From Gavia stellata (Eukaryota > Chordata > Aves > Gaviiformes > Gaviidae), in the NCBI RefSeq assembly GCF_030936135.1, contig NW_026777143.1, positions 38,715 through 102,714 on the forward strand: a stretch of DNA of 64,000 bases, in the 5' to 3' direction. Position 1 is the first letter of the stretch, and each line of letters begins with the position of its first letter. The notes below the pieces were generated by a model, which saw nothing but the letters and a program-made list of their open reading frames with translations, made no database searches and was not told the DNA's origin. Below are positions 12,612 to 33,100 of this stretch, in pieces. The position numbers and the translations under genes were made by a program.

Positions 12612-15600
12612 TCAGAGGCGCAGCACGTAGGAGTCGCTGTGGGTGAGGTAGCGCACCCAGCGCTGCGGGGGCCCAGCAGGCCCCGGCAGCCGCACAAAGC
12701 GGACGTGCAGCCCTGAGCAGGTGTGCGCGGGCAGCTCGAAGGCCAGGTTGGCCGGGCCCAGCTCCAGCAGCGACGCATGGCTCAGCCCCGGCACCTCCAG
12801 CTGCGGGGAGGGTGCGGTGACGCCAGGGACGGCACGGGACACTGGCCCTAGGCCCCACAGCTGCCCCCCCAAAGGGGACGTGGGTCCCTGCCCATCCCCA
12901 GGCCCCGCGGTCACCCCCATCAGAGGGACAGGTCCCCAAAGGCTTCCCAAGGAGGTGGGGGACAGGTCCCTGCCCGGCCCTGGGCCCTGGGGGAGCTCCC
13001 TGCCTGGCCCCCCCACTCCCCTCGGCCCCCCCGGCCCTCACCTTGAAGAGCGCCGACAGTTGTGACCCGCCCTGGCAGCGCGGGATGTCCCAGCGGATGG
13101 ACTTGGTGCCAGGCTGCAGCTCGGCCGTCTGCTCGGGGCTGCTCAGCTCCTGCGCCAGGCTGGGGGGACATGGCGGGGTGAGAGGGTGATAAGGCAGGGG
13201 ACAGCCCCCAGACCCCCAAATGCCAGCACCCACCTGCTCACCCCCTTGGGCACGGGCAGCTGCAGGCGGACGTTGAGGGCTTGGCTGGAATTTGAGGTGG
13301 GGGGTCAGGGGCCAGGCTCTGCTGCGGCCCTCCCTGGTCCACCCAGGCACCTACCTCTTGGGGGACAGGTCGCAGCGGAGCTTCAGGTACAGCCGGAGCC
13401 TGCAGGGAAACAGGGATGGTCAGAATGGGGGTGACCCCCTAGGGATGGTCAGAATGAGGGTGACCCCCCGCCCCCCCGCTCACCTCCCCGTGGGGTCCTG
13501 GTCCACGGTGGGGAAGAGGCGGAAGGGCAGAGGCGAGGGGATGTCATCTGCCAGCTGGTACTGCATGAGCGTGAGCTGGGGGAGATGGGGCTCAGGGCGG
13601 GGCTGCTGCAGCCCCCCCAGGTCCCCAGTGTCCCCTGGTGTCCCTCACCTCCCCCTGGCTCGGGGTGACCTTCAGGACCCTCCCGCTCTCGAACTCGTCC
13701 AGCTTGATGGAGCTGTGAAAGGCGCATTCGTCCACCCGGACAGCTGTGCCGTAGCCTGGGGGGGGCAGAGGAGAGTGCTACGGGGTGGTGGGGGGCAAAG
13801 CAGGGGGGAGGGGGTTGCTGGGGGGCAGCCAGGGGTGTTAGGGCGTTGCTGGAGGACAGAGGCTGGGGGGGGACGGGGGGGGGGGCTCACCCCGCAGCTC
13901 CGACTTGCCCACGCAGAACTCCTCTGTCAGCCCGATGCGCATCTCTGCGGGGACAAAGACGGTGTGGGGTCACCCCGGTGGACAGCCCTGGCCGTCCCTG
14001 ACCCCCCAGTACCCCAGCCCTGGCCCCCCCTTACCCGCACAGCTGGGCAGGTAGCACTTGAGGCGGATTTCCCCCTGGACGTCCACCTTCATGGGTGTCC
14101 CCTGGGGAGAGGGCACGGGGGGCGAGTTGGGACAAGCGGGTGGGTGGATGAGACTTTGGGGGAACATGGGGGTCCCGGGGGGGGTGGGGTCGCTGCGCGG
14201 AGCCAAAGCACCCGGGGGACATGGGGTGATGCTCTGGGGACACGCTGAGGGGTGGCGGTCAGGGAATCCCCATCCCCACTCACGTTGGCAGCGATGACCA
14301 CCGTCAGCCTCTCCACCACGTCCACAAAGACCTCGTTCCTGGTGCCCTGTGGCCAGAGGGGCGGTCAAGGCTGGGGGGGACATAATGGGGGGACGGGGGG
14401 GGACGCTGGGGAGGTCCTACCTGCTCCCCCCGGGGTGGCAGCACGGGGCGGCTGGCGGCGGAGCTGGGGGCCACCCTGCTCTGCTGTGTCTCGGCGCCAA
14501 ACTGCAACGACACGAGGGGGGGGCAGGACACAGGGTTTGGGCAGCCCGGCCAGCCTGGGGGGGCTGAGGGGGGGCGTTGGAGTGTCCCTGGGTCCTCACC
14601 AGCCCAATGGAGCCCAGGTCGAGGAGGCTGAAGGGTTTGGTGGCCGTGGGCTCCGTGTGCATGAAGTTGCGCAGCACCTCAGGCGCCGTGGTCTGGATGT
14701 AGCCATAGTCCTGGGGGGCCGGGTGGGGGGGTCATCACCCCTTTGATGCTGTCCCATGCGATCCCTGGGGTGTCCTCTACCCCCGCCCCAAACCATCCCC
14801 TTCCCCCTGGGGTATTCCAACCGGGTGTGCCAGAAGGCTCCCTGTCACCGCCTGAGCTGTCCCCAGCCCCAAGGGGGTCCCCACCACCCCAAGGGGTGTC
14901 CCCAGCCCCATGAGGTGTCCCCAGTGCCCCCCGGGGTGTCCCCCATTCCCTCCAGGGAGTTCTCACCATGCCAAGGTGTCCTCACCCCCCCGTTGGGGTG
15001 TCCCCAGCTCCCCCCACTTGTACCCAGGTCCCCCGTGTGTCCCCAGCTCCCCCCGTGTCCCCCCAGCTCCCCCCAGCAATGTCCCCAGCTCCCTCCACGT
15101 GTCCCCAGCTCCCCCCAGCAAAGTCCCCAGCTGCCCCCTGGCAATGTCCCCAGCTGCCCCCCGGCAAAGTCCCCAGCTCCCCCCAGCAAAGTCCCCAGCT
15201 CCCCCCAGCGATGTTCCCAGCTCCCCCAGTGTGTCCCCAGCTCCCCCCAGCAAAGTCCCCAGCTCCCCCCGCGTGTCCCCAGCTCCCCCCCGGCAATGTC
15301 CCCACCAGCATCTCATCTAGCAGCTCGTAGATAAGGGCGAAGTTGAGGCTGATATTCTTCTCGCTGAGGGGCCCGCAGAAGTCCCGCAGCAGCGTCACCA
15401 GCCTGCAGCAGGACCCGTGGCCATCAGGGGGTCCCTGTCACCCCCCGCTGTACCCCCCGGCCCGCCCCAGGCCCCCCGTACCTGTTGAGGAACTCCACCA
15501 GGGTGAAGGGTGACGCGTCCGGCGTTGTGGTGGCCACGAAGTAGAGCCCCGCGTGCCGCACGTGGACAAAGTGCCGACCCTCGTGTGCCTGCGGCGGGGA

Positions 15601-15911
15601 GCAGAGCGGTGACCCCCGTGGGACCCCCAGGGAACCCCCTGTGCCCCCCCGGGCCCCCCTTACCATGAAGACGGGGGCCTGGTCCCCCGGCAGCGAGGTG
15701 ATCCTGCGGTAGAAGGTGTCGGCGAGGTCCGTGCTGGTGCCACAGGTCTCCCCGCGGACTGGGGGGCGTTAAGGAGAATGGGGGGGACACAGGGGGGGCC
15801 CTGGGCAGCCCCTCAAGCAGGGGGACCCCCGGGGTGCGGGGAGCGGAGGATACAGTCCTTGTGGATGAGCCGGTCGCCCTTGGAGGACAGGATGAAGATC
15901 TGGGAGAGCAT
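12612..15911 (-). CDS. AP4M1: AP4M1, AP-4 adaptor complex mu subunit
   Basis: This is the medium (mu4) chain of the AP-4 adaptor, which sorts cargo at the trans-Golgi network. Fifteen coding exons on the minus strand join in phase to 444 residues (human about 453). The start [19 protein letters not shown] is the mu-chain longin-like domain (about 1-140). A linker holds [19 protein letters not shown], and the C-terminal mu-homology domain begins near residue 184 ([10 protein letters not shown], then [15 protein letters not shown]) and ends [15 protein letters not shown]-stop. The start codon is in an exon preceded by a good acceptor, so a non-coding exon lies upstream near 16.9 kb. The gene is head to head with MCM7 and tail to tail with STAG3; the MCM7 pairing matches human. 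No frame break was found. Confidence 0.95.
14890..15305. repeat. Minisatellite in AP4M1 intron, about 20-21 bp unit
   Basis: Tandem units of the type 'tccccagctccccccagcaa' run up to the edge of the exon encoding ...YELLDEML, so the minus-strand donor abuts the array. Confidence 0.85.
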
Positions 15912-16054
15912 GGCCGGGCTGGGGGGACAGGGGAGGGTTGGCGTGGGCCCCCCAGGGCCCTGCACCCCCCCGAGCGCTGCGCACCCCAAAGCTGCCTGCC
16001 CAAGAACCCCCAACCCCCCGGGACTGCCCCAGAGCCCCCAGCAGCCTGAGCCCT

Positions 16055-16740
16055 CCCAGCACCCTGTGCCCCCCCGACTCTTGACCCCCAGCTCCCTCTG
16101 CCCCCCCCGACTCTTGACCCCCCAGCTCCCTCTGCCCCCCCGACTCTTGACCCCCCAGCTCCCTGTGCCCCCCCGACTCTTGACCCCCCAGCTCCCTGTG
16201 CCCCCCCCGACTCTTGAACCCCAGCTCCCTCTGCCCCCCCGACTCTTGACCCCCCAGCTCCCTGTGCCCCCCCCGACTCGGGAACCCCAGCTCCCTGCCC
16301 CCCCCAACTCTTGACCCCCAGCTCCCTCTGCCCCCCCCGACTCTTGACCCCCCAGCTCCCTCTGCCCCCCCGACTCTTGACCCCCCAGCTCCCTGTGCCC
16401 CCCCGACTCGGGAACCCCCAGCACCCTGTGCCCCCCCCGACTCTTGACCCCCCAGCTCCCTCTGCCCCCCCAACTCTTGACCCCCCAGCTCCCTGTGCCC
16501 CCCCGACTCTTGACCCCCAGCTCCCTCTGCCCCCCCCGACTCTTGACCCCCCAGCTCCCTGTGCCCCCCCGACTCTTGACCCCCAGCTCCCTGTGCCCCC
16601 CCCGACTCTTGACCTCCAGCTCCCTGTGCCCCCCCGACTCTTGACCCCCAGCTCCCTGTGCCCCCCCCGACTCTTGACCCCCAGCTCCCTGTGCCCCCCC
16701 GACTCGGGAACCCCAGCTCCCTGTGCCCATCCCAGGCACC
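16055..16740. repeat. Minisatellite in AP4M1 5' intron, about 33-34 bp unit
   Basis: About 20 units carry 'cgactcttgaccccc' followed by 'agctccctgtgcccccc', differing mainly in C-run length. The array separates the AP4M1 start-codon exon from the shared AP4M1/MCM7 promoter. The long collagen-like open frames on the minus strand are translations of it. Confidence 0.9.
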
Positions 16741-16859
16741 TGAGCCCGCCGGGCCCCGCACCCCAAACCTCCCCACCCACCGCAGGGCTCGGCACCCCCC
16801 AAGCCCACCACGCCACCCCCCACCCCCCCCCCCCCCCGGCTACCCCCGGGCGCGGCCCC

Positions 16860-17224
16860 TTTAAGAAGGGGCGTGTCCAGGGCCCCTCCGGGTCCCCCCG
16901 AACCTGCGTCCCGCCGGGCGGGTGGCGGTCACCTGACACTGCCGAAAGGGGCGTGGCCCAGGCCGGACCGCCGCGCATCGCTATTGGCCGGCGGCGCGAA
17001 GAGGGTGGCCCGCGCCGGACTGGGCGGTGGCGGTCACGTGGTGCCGGTTTTCGCGCCACTTTTGGTTGCGGCGGCGGGAGCCGGAGCGGTGGCGGAGTCG
17101 GGATTGAGCCTCGTGGGGACCCGTAGCGGGAGCAGCACCGGCCCTGCGGGAACCGGAACCGGAACCGGAACCGGAACCGACCTGACCCGGCCCGGCCCGG
17201 CCCGGGACTGACCCCGACCCCGCC
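16860..17224. promoter_or_regulatory. AP4M1/MCM7 bidirectional promoter with E2F, E-box and CCAAT sites
   Basis: The CpG-rich region between divergent AP4M1 and MCM7 has an inverted CCAAT box (ATTGG 16983-16987), a CACGTG E-box (17035-17040) and a perfect E2F site TTTTCGCGCC (17048-17057), about 170 bp before the MCM7 ATG. Human MCM7 is known to be E2F-responsive. A second purine-rich GC box lies near 16945. Confidence 0.75.
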
Positions 17225-22720
<5,496 letters not shown>

Positions 22721-22910
22721 GGGGGGGCGCACATGTGGGGGTGCCCTACAGCCCCCCCGCGGGGCAGGGGGCTGCGCAGGGGTGCAGCTGCGGTCACCGT
22801 CACGGCGCAGGGGGACACGGCGTGTGTCTGTGCTGGCTCCCGTGGCCCTTCACCTGCCCTGGCCCCGCTCCCCCCCTTACAGCGCCTTGTTAAGTGGGTT
22901 TTTTTTAACC

Positions 22911-22916
22911 AATAAA
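22911..22916 (+). terminator. MCM7: MCM7 polyadenylation signal
   Basis: AATAAA about 190 bp after the MCM7 stop codon, just after a T-run. Confidence 0.9.
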
Positions 22917-23094
22917 AGTCTTTTCCTACTGTTTTTGGTGACACCATCAGCCTGTTCATGCACACACCCCCACCGGAGCCATGCTCGTCCCCCTCCCTGG
23001 ACCACACTTGCCCCCCCCTCCAGGACCACACGTTCCTGGGCAGAGCTCTCCCAGGACATGGAGGTCGGAGCCCCAGTTCCCATCCTGGAGCTGA

Positions 23095-23100
23095 TTTATT
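23095..23100 (-). terminator. COPS6: COPS6 polyadenylation signal
   Basis: AATAAA on the minus strand about 105 bp beyond the COPS6 stop. MCM7 and COPS6 converge with roughly 150 bp between their 3' ends. Confidence 0.85.
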
Positions 23101-23201
23101 GGGTGGGGGGGGGAACACAGTCCCGGTGTGGGGTCCCCCAGCCCCAGGGAGGGCTCAGGGCCTGGCTGGGGCGGGGGGGGGGGCGTCCCCAGTGTCCCCC
23201 C

Positions 23202-27416
<4,215 letters not shown>

Positions 27417-27454
27417 CTTGACTTGGCCTGTCCCTGCCCGGCCGCCGTACGAAT

Positions 27455-27520
27455 GAGCTCTGCGCATGCGCGGGAGAGAACACAGGGACGGAGCCGAAGA
27501 GGGCGGCGCATGCGCACACA
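27455..27520 (-). promoter_or_regulatory. COPS6: COPS6 promoter with two NRF1 palindromes
   Basis: TGCGCATGCGC (27461-27471) and GCGCATGCGCA (27507-27517) both match the NRF1 palindrome, 45-100 bp upstream of the COPS6 start codon, in a CpG-rich setting without a TATA box. Confidence 0.75.
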
Positions 27521-27539
27521 GCCTTGGGCCCCGGTATCT

Positions 27540-27835
27540 CCTCCCCGGTCCTTTCCAGTGCCTCCCAGTCCCGCCCAGTGCCCTCCTAACGGCCTCCTGG
27601 GCCCTTCCCAGTGCCTCCCAGTCCCCGCCTAAGGCCTCCCGGGCCCTTCCCAGTGCCTCCCAGTGCCTCCCAGTCCCCTCCTAAAGGCCTCCCGGGCCCT
27701 TCCCAGTGCCTCCCAGTCCCCTCCTAAAGGCCTCCCGGGCCCTTCCCAGTGCCTCCCAGTCCCGCCCAGTCCCCTCCTAACGGCCTCCCGGGCCCTTCCC
27801 AGTACCACCCAGTCCCTTCCCAGTGCCTCACGGCG
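27540..27835. repeat. Intergenic minisatellite between COPS6 and SNAPC2
   Basis: Units of about 43 bp share 'cctcccgggcccttcccagt' and 'gcctcccagtcccctccta'. The array fills the stretch between the COPS6 promoter and the 3' end of SNAPC2; no gene is seen. Confidence 0.85.
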
Positions 27836-27964
27836 GGTCCCAGGGCATGGGGGGGGGGGGGGCAGCTTCCCACTGCAACTCTAGAAATGGTGGATTTTTT
27901 TTTCCTCCATTTATTCCACCGCCCAAATGACTCCAGAAAGTCCCATTTTTAGCAAACCGCAGCC

Positions 27965-27970
27965 TTTATT
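27965..27970 (-). terminator. SNAPC2: SNAPC2 polyadenylation signal
   Basis: AATAAA on the minus strand about 60 bp beyond the SNAPC2 stop. A second AATAAA (27910-27915) followed on the minus strand by an A-rich stretch could be an alternative. Confidence 0.75.
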
Positions 27971-28031
27971 CCCCAGCCGGACCCCTCAGCCCCCCACGGG
28001 GGGGGCACTCCCCGGGGAGGGGGGTCCCGGC

Positions 28032-29880
28032 TCACCCCGAGGGTTCCGCCCGTGCCAGGAGCTGCAGAGGGACCAGGAAGAGGTTGAGGGGGCAGAGGCC
28101 GACCCCCCTCCAGCCAGATGGGGGGGGTACTGGGGGCCGGGGGGGTGGTGGGGAGGTCTGGGGGGTCCGTCTCCGGGGGGCGGGGGGCCGTCAGGGCGCT
28201 GTAGGACCCCCGGAGGTGGCTGTGGAGGGCGGTGCGGTCGAGGGCGCCCAGCTCCTGGGGGAGGGAGCCCAGCAGCGCCAGCACCACCGCCGACTCTGGG
28301 GGGGGAACACACGGCGTCAGGGACCCCCCCCACCCGCCCCACGCCCTCCCGGAGGGGTCCCAGCCCCACGGGGGGGGGGGGGGGGGTCCCAACGACATTG
28401 TCCCCAGCTGGGGCTGCCCCCGGTTTGGGACCGACACCCCCCAGTGTGGGACAACCCCCCCAGCAAAGGACAGACGACCGCCCCCGACCCTCCCTGCTCT
28501 CCCCCCACCTTCTCCCCAAATCCCCCTCCCCAGACGACCCCACAACACAGAAACTGGGAGGGGGGTCCCCAAATCCCCCCCCGACACCTCCCCAGCATCA
28601 GGGACCTCCACTCACCGCCGGGGGGGAGCATGGGGCCCTTCCCGCCCCGGCAGAGCAGCGCCAGGTACTCGTAGACCCTCTGGAAGTCGACAGCGAAGCC
28701 CCCGGGGGCGGGGGGCTGTGGGGCCGGGGGGTCCCCCGGTGCTGACCCTCCCTGATCCGGCGGAGCCACAGTGCCAGTGGGATGCGGGGGGAGGGAGTGG
28801 AGAAGGCTCAGTGGCTCCGTGCCCGCAACGGTAAGGATCTGGAGGGGACAACGCGGAGATGGGGGGAGTGACGCGCCCTGAGAGGTGCCCAGAGAGGGGG
28901 GGGACTGTCCACTCTGCCCCCCCTCCAGGAAACCCCCACAAACCCCCCACCTGGGAAAAGGCAGCTGCTGTCGCCTCCTCCAGCCCCTCCGCCAGCGTCT
29001 CGGCCAGCTCCAGCCACACCTGGAAGGCGAAGCAGGGGGTGACACCGGGGCCCCGGCCACCCCCCAGGGGCAGGGACCCCCCCACCCGCCCCGGGACCCC
29101 CGCACCTCGATGGGGGCCGGGATCTGGGCGCGGTGGCGGCGCTGCTGCTCCAGGCAGTGCCGGTACTGGGTGCGCACGGCCTCCCGCGCCGCCCGGCCCC
29201 GCAGCCGGCACAGGAACGACAGGATCTGCGGGGGGGGGTGTCAGGGTCTGCGCTCCCACTGCGGGGGGGCCCAGCCGGGGATGGGGGACGCTACCTCCAG
29301 CCCGGGGCGGGGGGGCTGCGGCCGATGGGACATGGGGGGACGCCAGCAGACCCTGGACCCCCCTGTGCGGCCACCGCTCCCCCAGGGAACCCAACGGCTG
29401 GGCACCGCCGCATCACCCCCCCGGGGCCCCCAGCGTCTGGGGCCCCCCATGTTACCCCCCACCACCAGGGACCCCCATGTCACCGCCCCCCCCGGGACCC
29501 CGTCAGCCCCCCCCGGGACCCCCACATAAGCCCCCCGCCCCGGGGGTACAGGTACCCGGGGACCCCCATATTACCCCCCCCCAGGGGTCCCAGGCGTCCG
29601 GGGTCCCCCCACTCCACCCCCGCCGCGTCCCAGGCACCGGGACCGCCCCCCCCCCCCCCGCCGCCCCCACCTCGGCCTCGCTCCGCCGGGGCAGGCGCTC
29701 CCGCAGCGGCCGCGGCTGCAGGTCGGAGAGGCCGAGGGCGGCCTGAGCCCGTAGCGCCGCGAGCAGCGCCCGCTTCTCCCGCGCCGACCAGGCCGCCCGC
29801 GGCCGCTCCGGCTCCGCCGCGGCCCCCGGGCCCGTCACGTACCGCGCCGGGGCCAAGCGGGGCCGCAGCGGCGGCTTCAT
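28032..29880 (-). CDS. SNAPC2: SNAPC2, snRNA-activating complex subunit 2 (SNAP45)
   Basis: SNAPC2 is a subunit of SNAPc, which binds the proximal sequence element of snRNA genes transcribed by Pol II and Pol III. Five exons: MKPPLRPRLAPARYVTGPG..., a SANT-like AAWSAREKRALLAALRAQ, then FLCRLRGRAAREAV, PAPIEVWLELAETLAEGLEE, ILTVAGTEPLSLLHS, FAVDFQRVYEYLALL and SAVVLALLGSLPQELGALD, all recognisable against human SNAPC2. The C terminus (CPLNLFLVPLQLLARAE, TGA at 28034-28032) is in a different frame from the start of the same exon. Removing one base from the 8-base G run at 28120-28127 restores a continuous reading, so a one-base over-call is likely. With that, the product is about 295 residues (human 334). 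In human the gene is on chromosome 19, so its place here is a synteny difference. Confidence 0.9.
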
Positions 29881-29988
29881 GGCGGAAACGGCCGGGGCCG
29901 CCGCCGGCGCGCAGAGATGGCGTCACTCCCGGTGCGCCCGCACGGCGCCACCTGATTGCGTCAGTCGCAGCGCGACCAGAGCCGCTGA

Positions 29989-30007
29989 GCACGCTGGGAG
30001 TTGTAGT
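29989..30007 (-). promoter_or_regulatory. SNAPC2: ZNF143/STAF site in the SNAPC2 promoter
   Basis: On the minus strand the sequence reads ACTACAACTCCCAGCGTGC, one base from the common ZNF143 promoter motif as I remember it (ACTACAACTCCCAGCATGC). It is about 110 bp upstream of the SNAPC2 start codon. ZNF143/STAF is the classical activator of snRNA genes, the same genes served by SNAPc. Confidence 0.75.
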
Positions 30008-30076
30008 TCGACTCGAGCCCGCCCCCCCCCACACACCCCCACACACACAGCCGGGTTGGGGGGTGGGGGGGTCGTC

Positions 30077-30082
30077 TTTATT
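30077..30082 (-). terminator. PELP1: PELP1 polyadenylation signal
   Basis: AATAAA on the minus strand about 65 bp after the PELP1 stop, less than 100 bp from the SNAPC2 ZNF143 site. PELP1 therefore ends immediately upstream of SNAPC2. Confidence 0.85.
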
Positions 30083-30143
30083 CCACGTCTCGCCGCTGTG
30101 GGGGGGGACCGGGCGGGGCCGCGCCAGGGGGCGGCCGGGGGGG

Positions 30144-33100
30144 TCACGGGGCGGTTTCGGGGGCCTTGTCGTCGTCCGGGGGGCAGTCGATGAAATCCGC
30201 CAGCATCGTGGCCGTCTCGTCCAGCTCCTGGGGGGGTCGGTCAGGGGGGGTCAGGGGGGGTCGGGGGTCCTGGGGGGGTCGGGGGGGCGACCGCCCTGCT
30301 CCCCCGGGACCCCGCACTGCCCCCCTCACCCCCGCCCGGGCCCCCCCGTACCTCCTCCTTCTCCACGGGGGGCAGCGGCTCCTCCTCCAGCTGCGGGGGC
30401 ACCGGGGGGGGGCTGCCGGCCCCCCCCCGGGGGTTCAGGGTGGGGGGGGGGGTGGGCCGCATCCAGGGCGGGGGGGGGGCACCTCAGGGGGCTCCAGGAG
30501 GGGGGGCGGGGGCTCGGGGATGCCGGGGGGGGGCTCCCCCTCTCCCTCCCCCCCCTCCTGGGGGGCTTTGGTCCCCCCCTCCTCCTCTTCCTCCTCTTCC
30601 TCCTCCTCCTCGGCCGGGGGGGGCGGGTGGCCTTCGTCCACCTCCATCACCAGGGCGCCGGTGTCGCCGGGGGGCAGGGGGGGCTCCTCGGGCACCGGCA
30701 GGGGCTGCTCCTCCTCGGCGCCCCCTTCCTCCTCCTCCTCTTCCTCCTCCTCCTCCTCGGAGAGGCCTTCGTCCTCCTCGTACTCCTCCTCATCCTCCTC
30801 GTACTCCTCCTCACCCAGCTCTTCCTCCTCGTCGAACTCTTCCTCCTCCTCCTCCTCCTCTTCCTCCTCCTCGAAGAACTCTTCCTCCCCAAACTCCTCT
30901 TCCTCCTCCTCCTCCTCCTCCTCCTCCTCCTCCTCTTCCTCGCTGCTGTTGATGTTGATCACGGCCGGGTCGGGCTCCCCAGGGATCCCCGGCGGCTCTG
31001 GGGGGGCGACTGGGGGGACGACGGGGGGCAGCGGCGGGGGGGGCGGGCGGGGGGGGCCCTGGCTCCTCAGGGGGCTCGGGGGGCGCCGGCGGGGGTGAGG
31101 GGGGTAGCGGCGGCGGCCCCCCGCTCTTGGGGGCGGGGGGCGAGGCGGGGGCGCCCCGCTTGGGGACGATGACCACGCTGTCGTCCGAGTCGCTCTCCAG
31201 GGAGATCTCCACGTCCGAGGGCTCCTCCTTGTCGTAGTGCACGAAGACGGGGCGCCGGGGGCGCCCCCCCGCCGGGCCCCCCTCCTCCTCGCCCCCAGGG
31301 GCGGCGGGGGGCTGCCCGGGGGGGGCCTCCCCGGGGGGCTCCTCCGCCAGCGGCGGCAGCCGGGGGGGCCCCAGCGGGTTAGCTGGGGCGGCCCGGGGCG
31401 CCCCTGGGAAGGCGGGGGGCGGCAGGGGGCGGAACGGGGGGGCGGGAGGCTCCGGGGGGGCCCCCGGGACGGCGGTGGGGTGCAGGGGGGGCACCCAGGG
31501 CCGGGCCAGGGCGTTGGCCACCACCAGGGCTTCGGTGCAGACGGAGGAGACCTGGACGGGGGGGGGCGGGGGGTTACTGGGGTGCTGGGGAGAGATGGGG
31601 GACGGGGGGGCTTTGGGGGTCCCCGCTGTGGAATGGGGGCGTCCCTGGGGGGTGGAGGGGCCTGGCTCCCTGATGGGGCAGTCCCCCAGGGTGGGGCTGT
31701 GGGGTGAGGGGGTCTCTGAATGATCCGGCTGTAGGACAGGGGCTTTTAGGGGTGCCGGGGGGGGCGGCTGTGAAATGGGGGGACCCAGGGGAGGTAAGAG
31801 GGTCCCGGCTCTGGGACAGGGGGTCCTCAGGGCGGGTCGCGACCCATGTGGGTCTCAGCTAAGGGCTGGGGGGTGTCTGGGGTCCCGGCTGTGAAATGGG
31901 GGGGGCCGGAGTGGCTCCAGGGGAGACCCCGGAGGGATGAAGGGGGGAGGCAGGAGGAGTAAGGGGTCCCTGGGGGACGGAGACCGCCTGGGGGTCCCGG
32001 GGGGGGGCTGGGGAGGATCGGGGGCCCCTGGGGGGGGTCCCAGCTCTGGGATGGGGGTCCTGGGGAGGATCGGGGGCCGCTGGGGGGGTCCCAGCTCTGG
32101 GTTGGGGGGTCCTGGGGAGGATCGGGGGCCGCTGGGCGGGTCCCAGCTCTGGGATGGGGGTCCTGGGGAGGATCGGGGGCCCCTGGGGGTCCCAGCTCTG
32201 GGATGGGGGGGCCTGGGGGCCCCCGCCCGTCTCACCTGGAGGGCCGGGTCGCGCTGGCCCTGGCCGAAGGCGCGCAGGGCGCAGTGCAGCGGGGGGGGCC
32301 CGGCGGGGGCGGGGGCCAGCACCAGGGCCAGCAGCAGCTGGTAGAGGGCGGCCCGGCACGGGGGGCTGGCGTAGGGGGTGCCGGGGGGGGCCGGCGGCAG
32401 CAGCGGGGGGCCCGGGGGGGGCCTCGGTCTGCGGCAGCCGCAGCAGCAGCGGCACCACCAGCTCCTGCAGCCGCTGGCAAGGGGATGGGGCGGGGGGGTC
32501 AGGGGAGGGGGCACAGCCCCCCCCTCCCCGGGGACCTGCAGCACGAGTCCGCAACCCCCCCACCATCACCCCGACCCTACAGAGACCCCCATCACCTGCC
32601 CCCCACTTGCCCCAGCCCCACAGACACCCCCTACCTGCCCCCCCAAACCCATTACCAGCCCCACTCCCACTGAGACCCCCGCCTTCTCCCAGCAGTTGTC
32701 CCCACCCATCCTCGAGGCCCCCCCAAGAACCACCCCAGCCCCACACCTGCCCCCCAAACCCCCAGTACACCCCCCCAGCCCCGCGGAGCGCCCCCCCCCC
32801 CTCGCTCCCTTACCCGGTGCGTCTCCTCCTTGATCAGTGGCCCCCCCGTCAGGATGGCGCGACGCAGCGCTGGGGGGACATGGGGGTCAGTGATGGGGCG
32901 TTTGGGGGGGCTCCCCCAGCACCGATTGGGGTCTTGGGGAGCCACAACGGGCGATCGGGGGGGGTCCCCTTTCCCCTGACCCCCCACCAGCAATCGGGGG
33001 TCACAACAGGGCGAGCGAGGCCCCACTTCAGCCCCGAGGGAGGGGTGCAGCCCCCCGGGGGGGTCCCAACCCGCCCCGTACCTCGCAGGGCGGCCCGGCA

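Noticed and set aside
15395-17059. 554-codon collagen-like open frame on the minus strand
   Set aside because: It crosses the AP4M1 intron satellite and runs through real AP4M1 splice sites in the wrong frame; the Gly/Glu-Ser repeats come from the 33-bp unit.
27540-27835. Small plus-strand open frames between COPS6 and SNAPC2
   Set aside because: They are direct translations of the 43-bp minisatellite and carry no conserved sequence.
29133-31172. 679-codon plus-strand open frame with long Leu-rich stretches
   Set aside because: It is the antisense of SNAPC2 exons and of the PELP1 Glu tract (ctc/ctt read as Leu).
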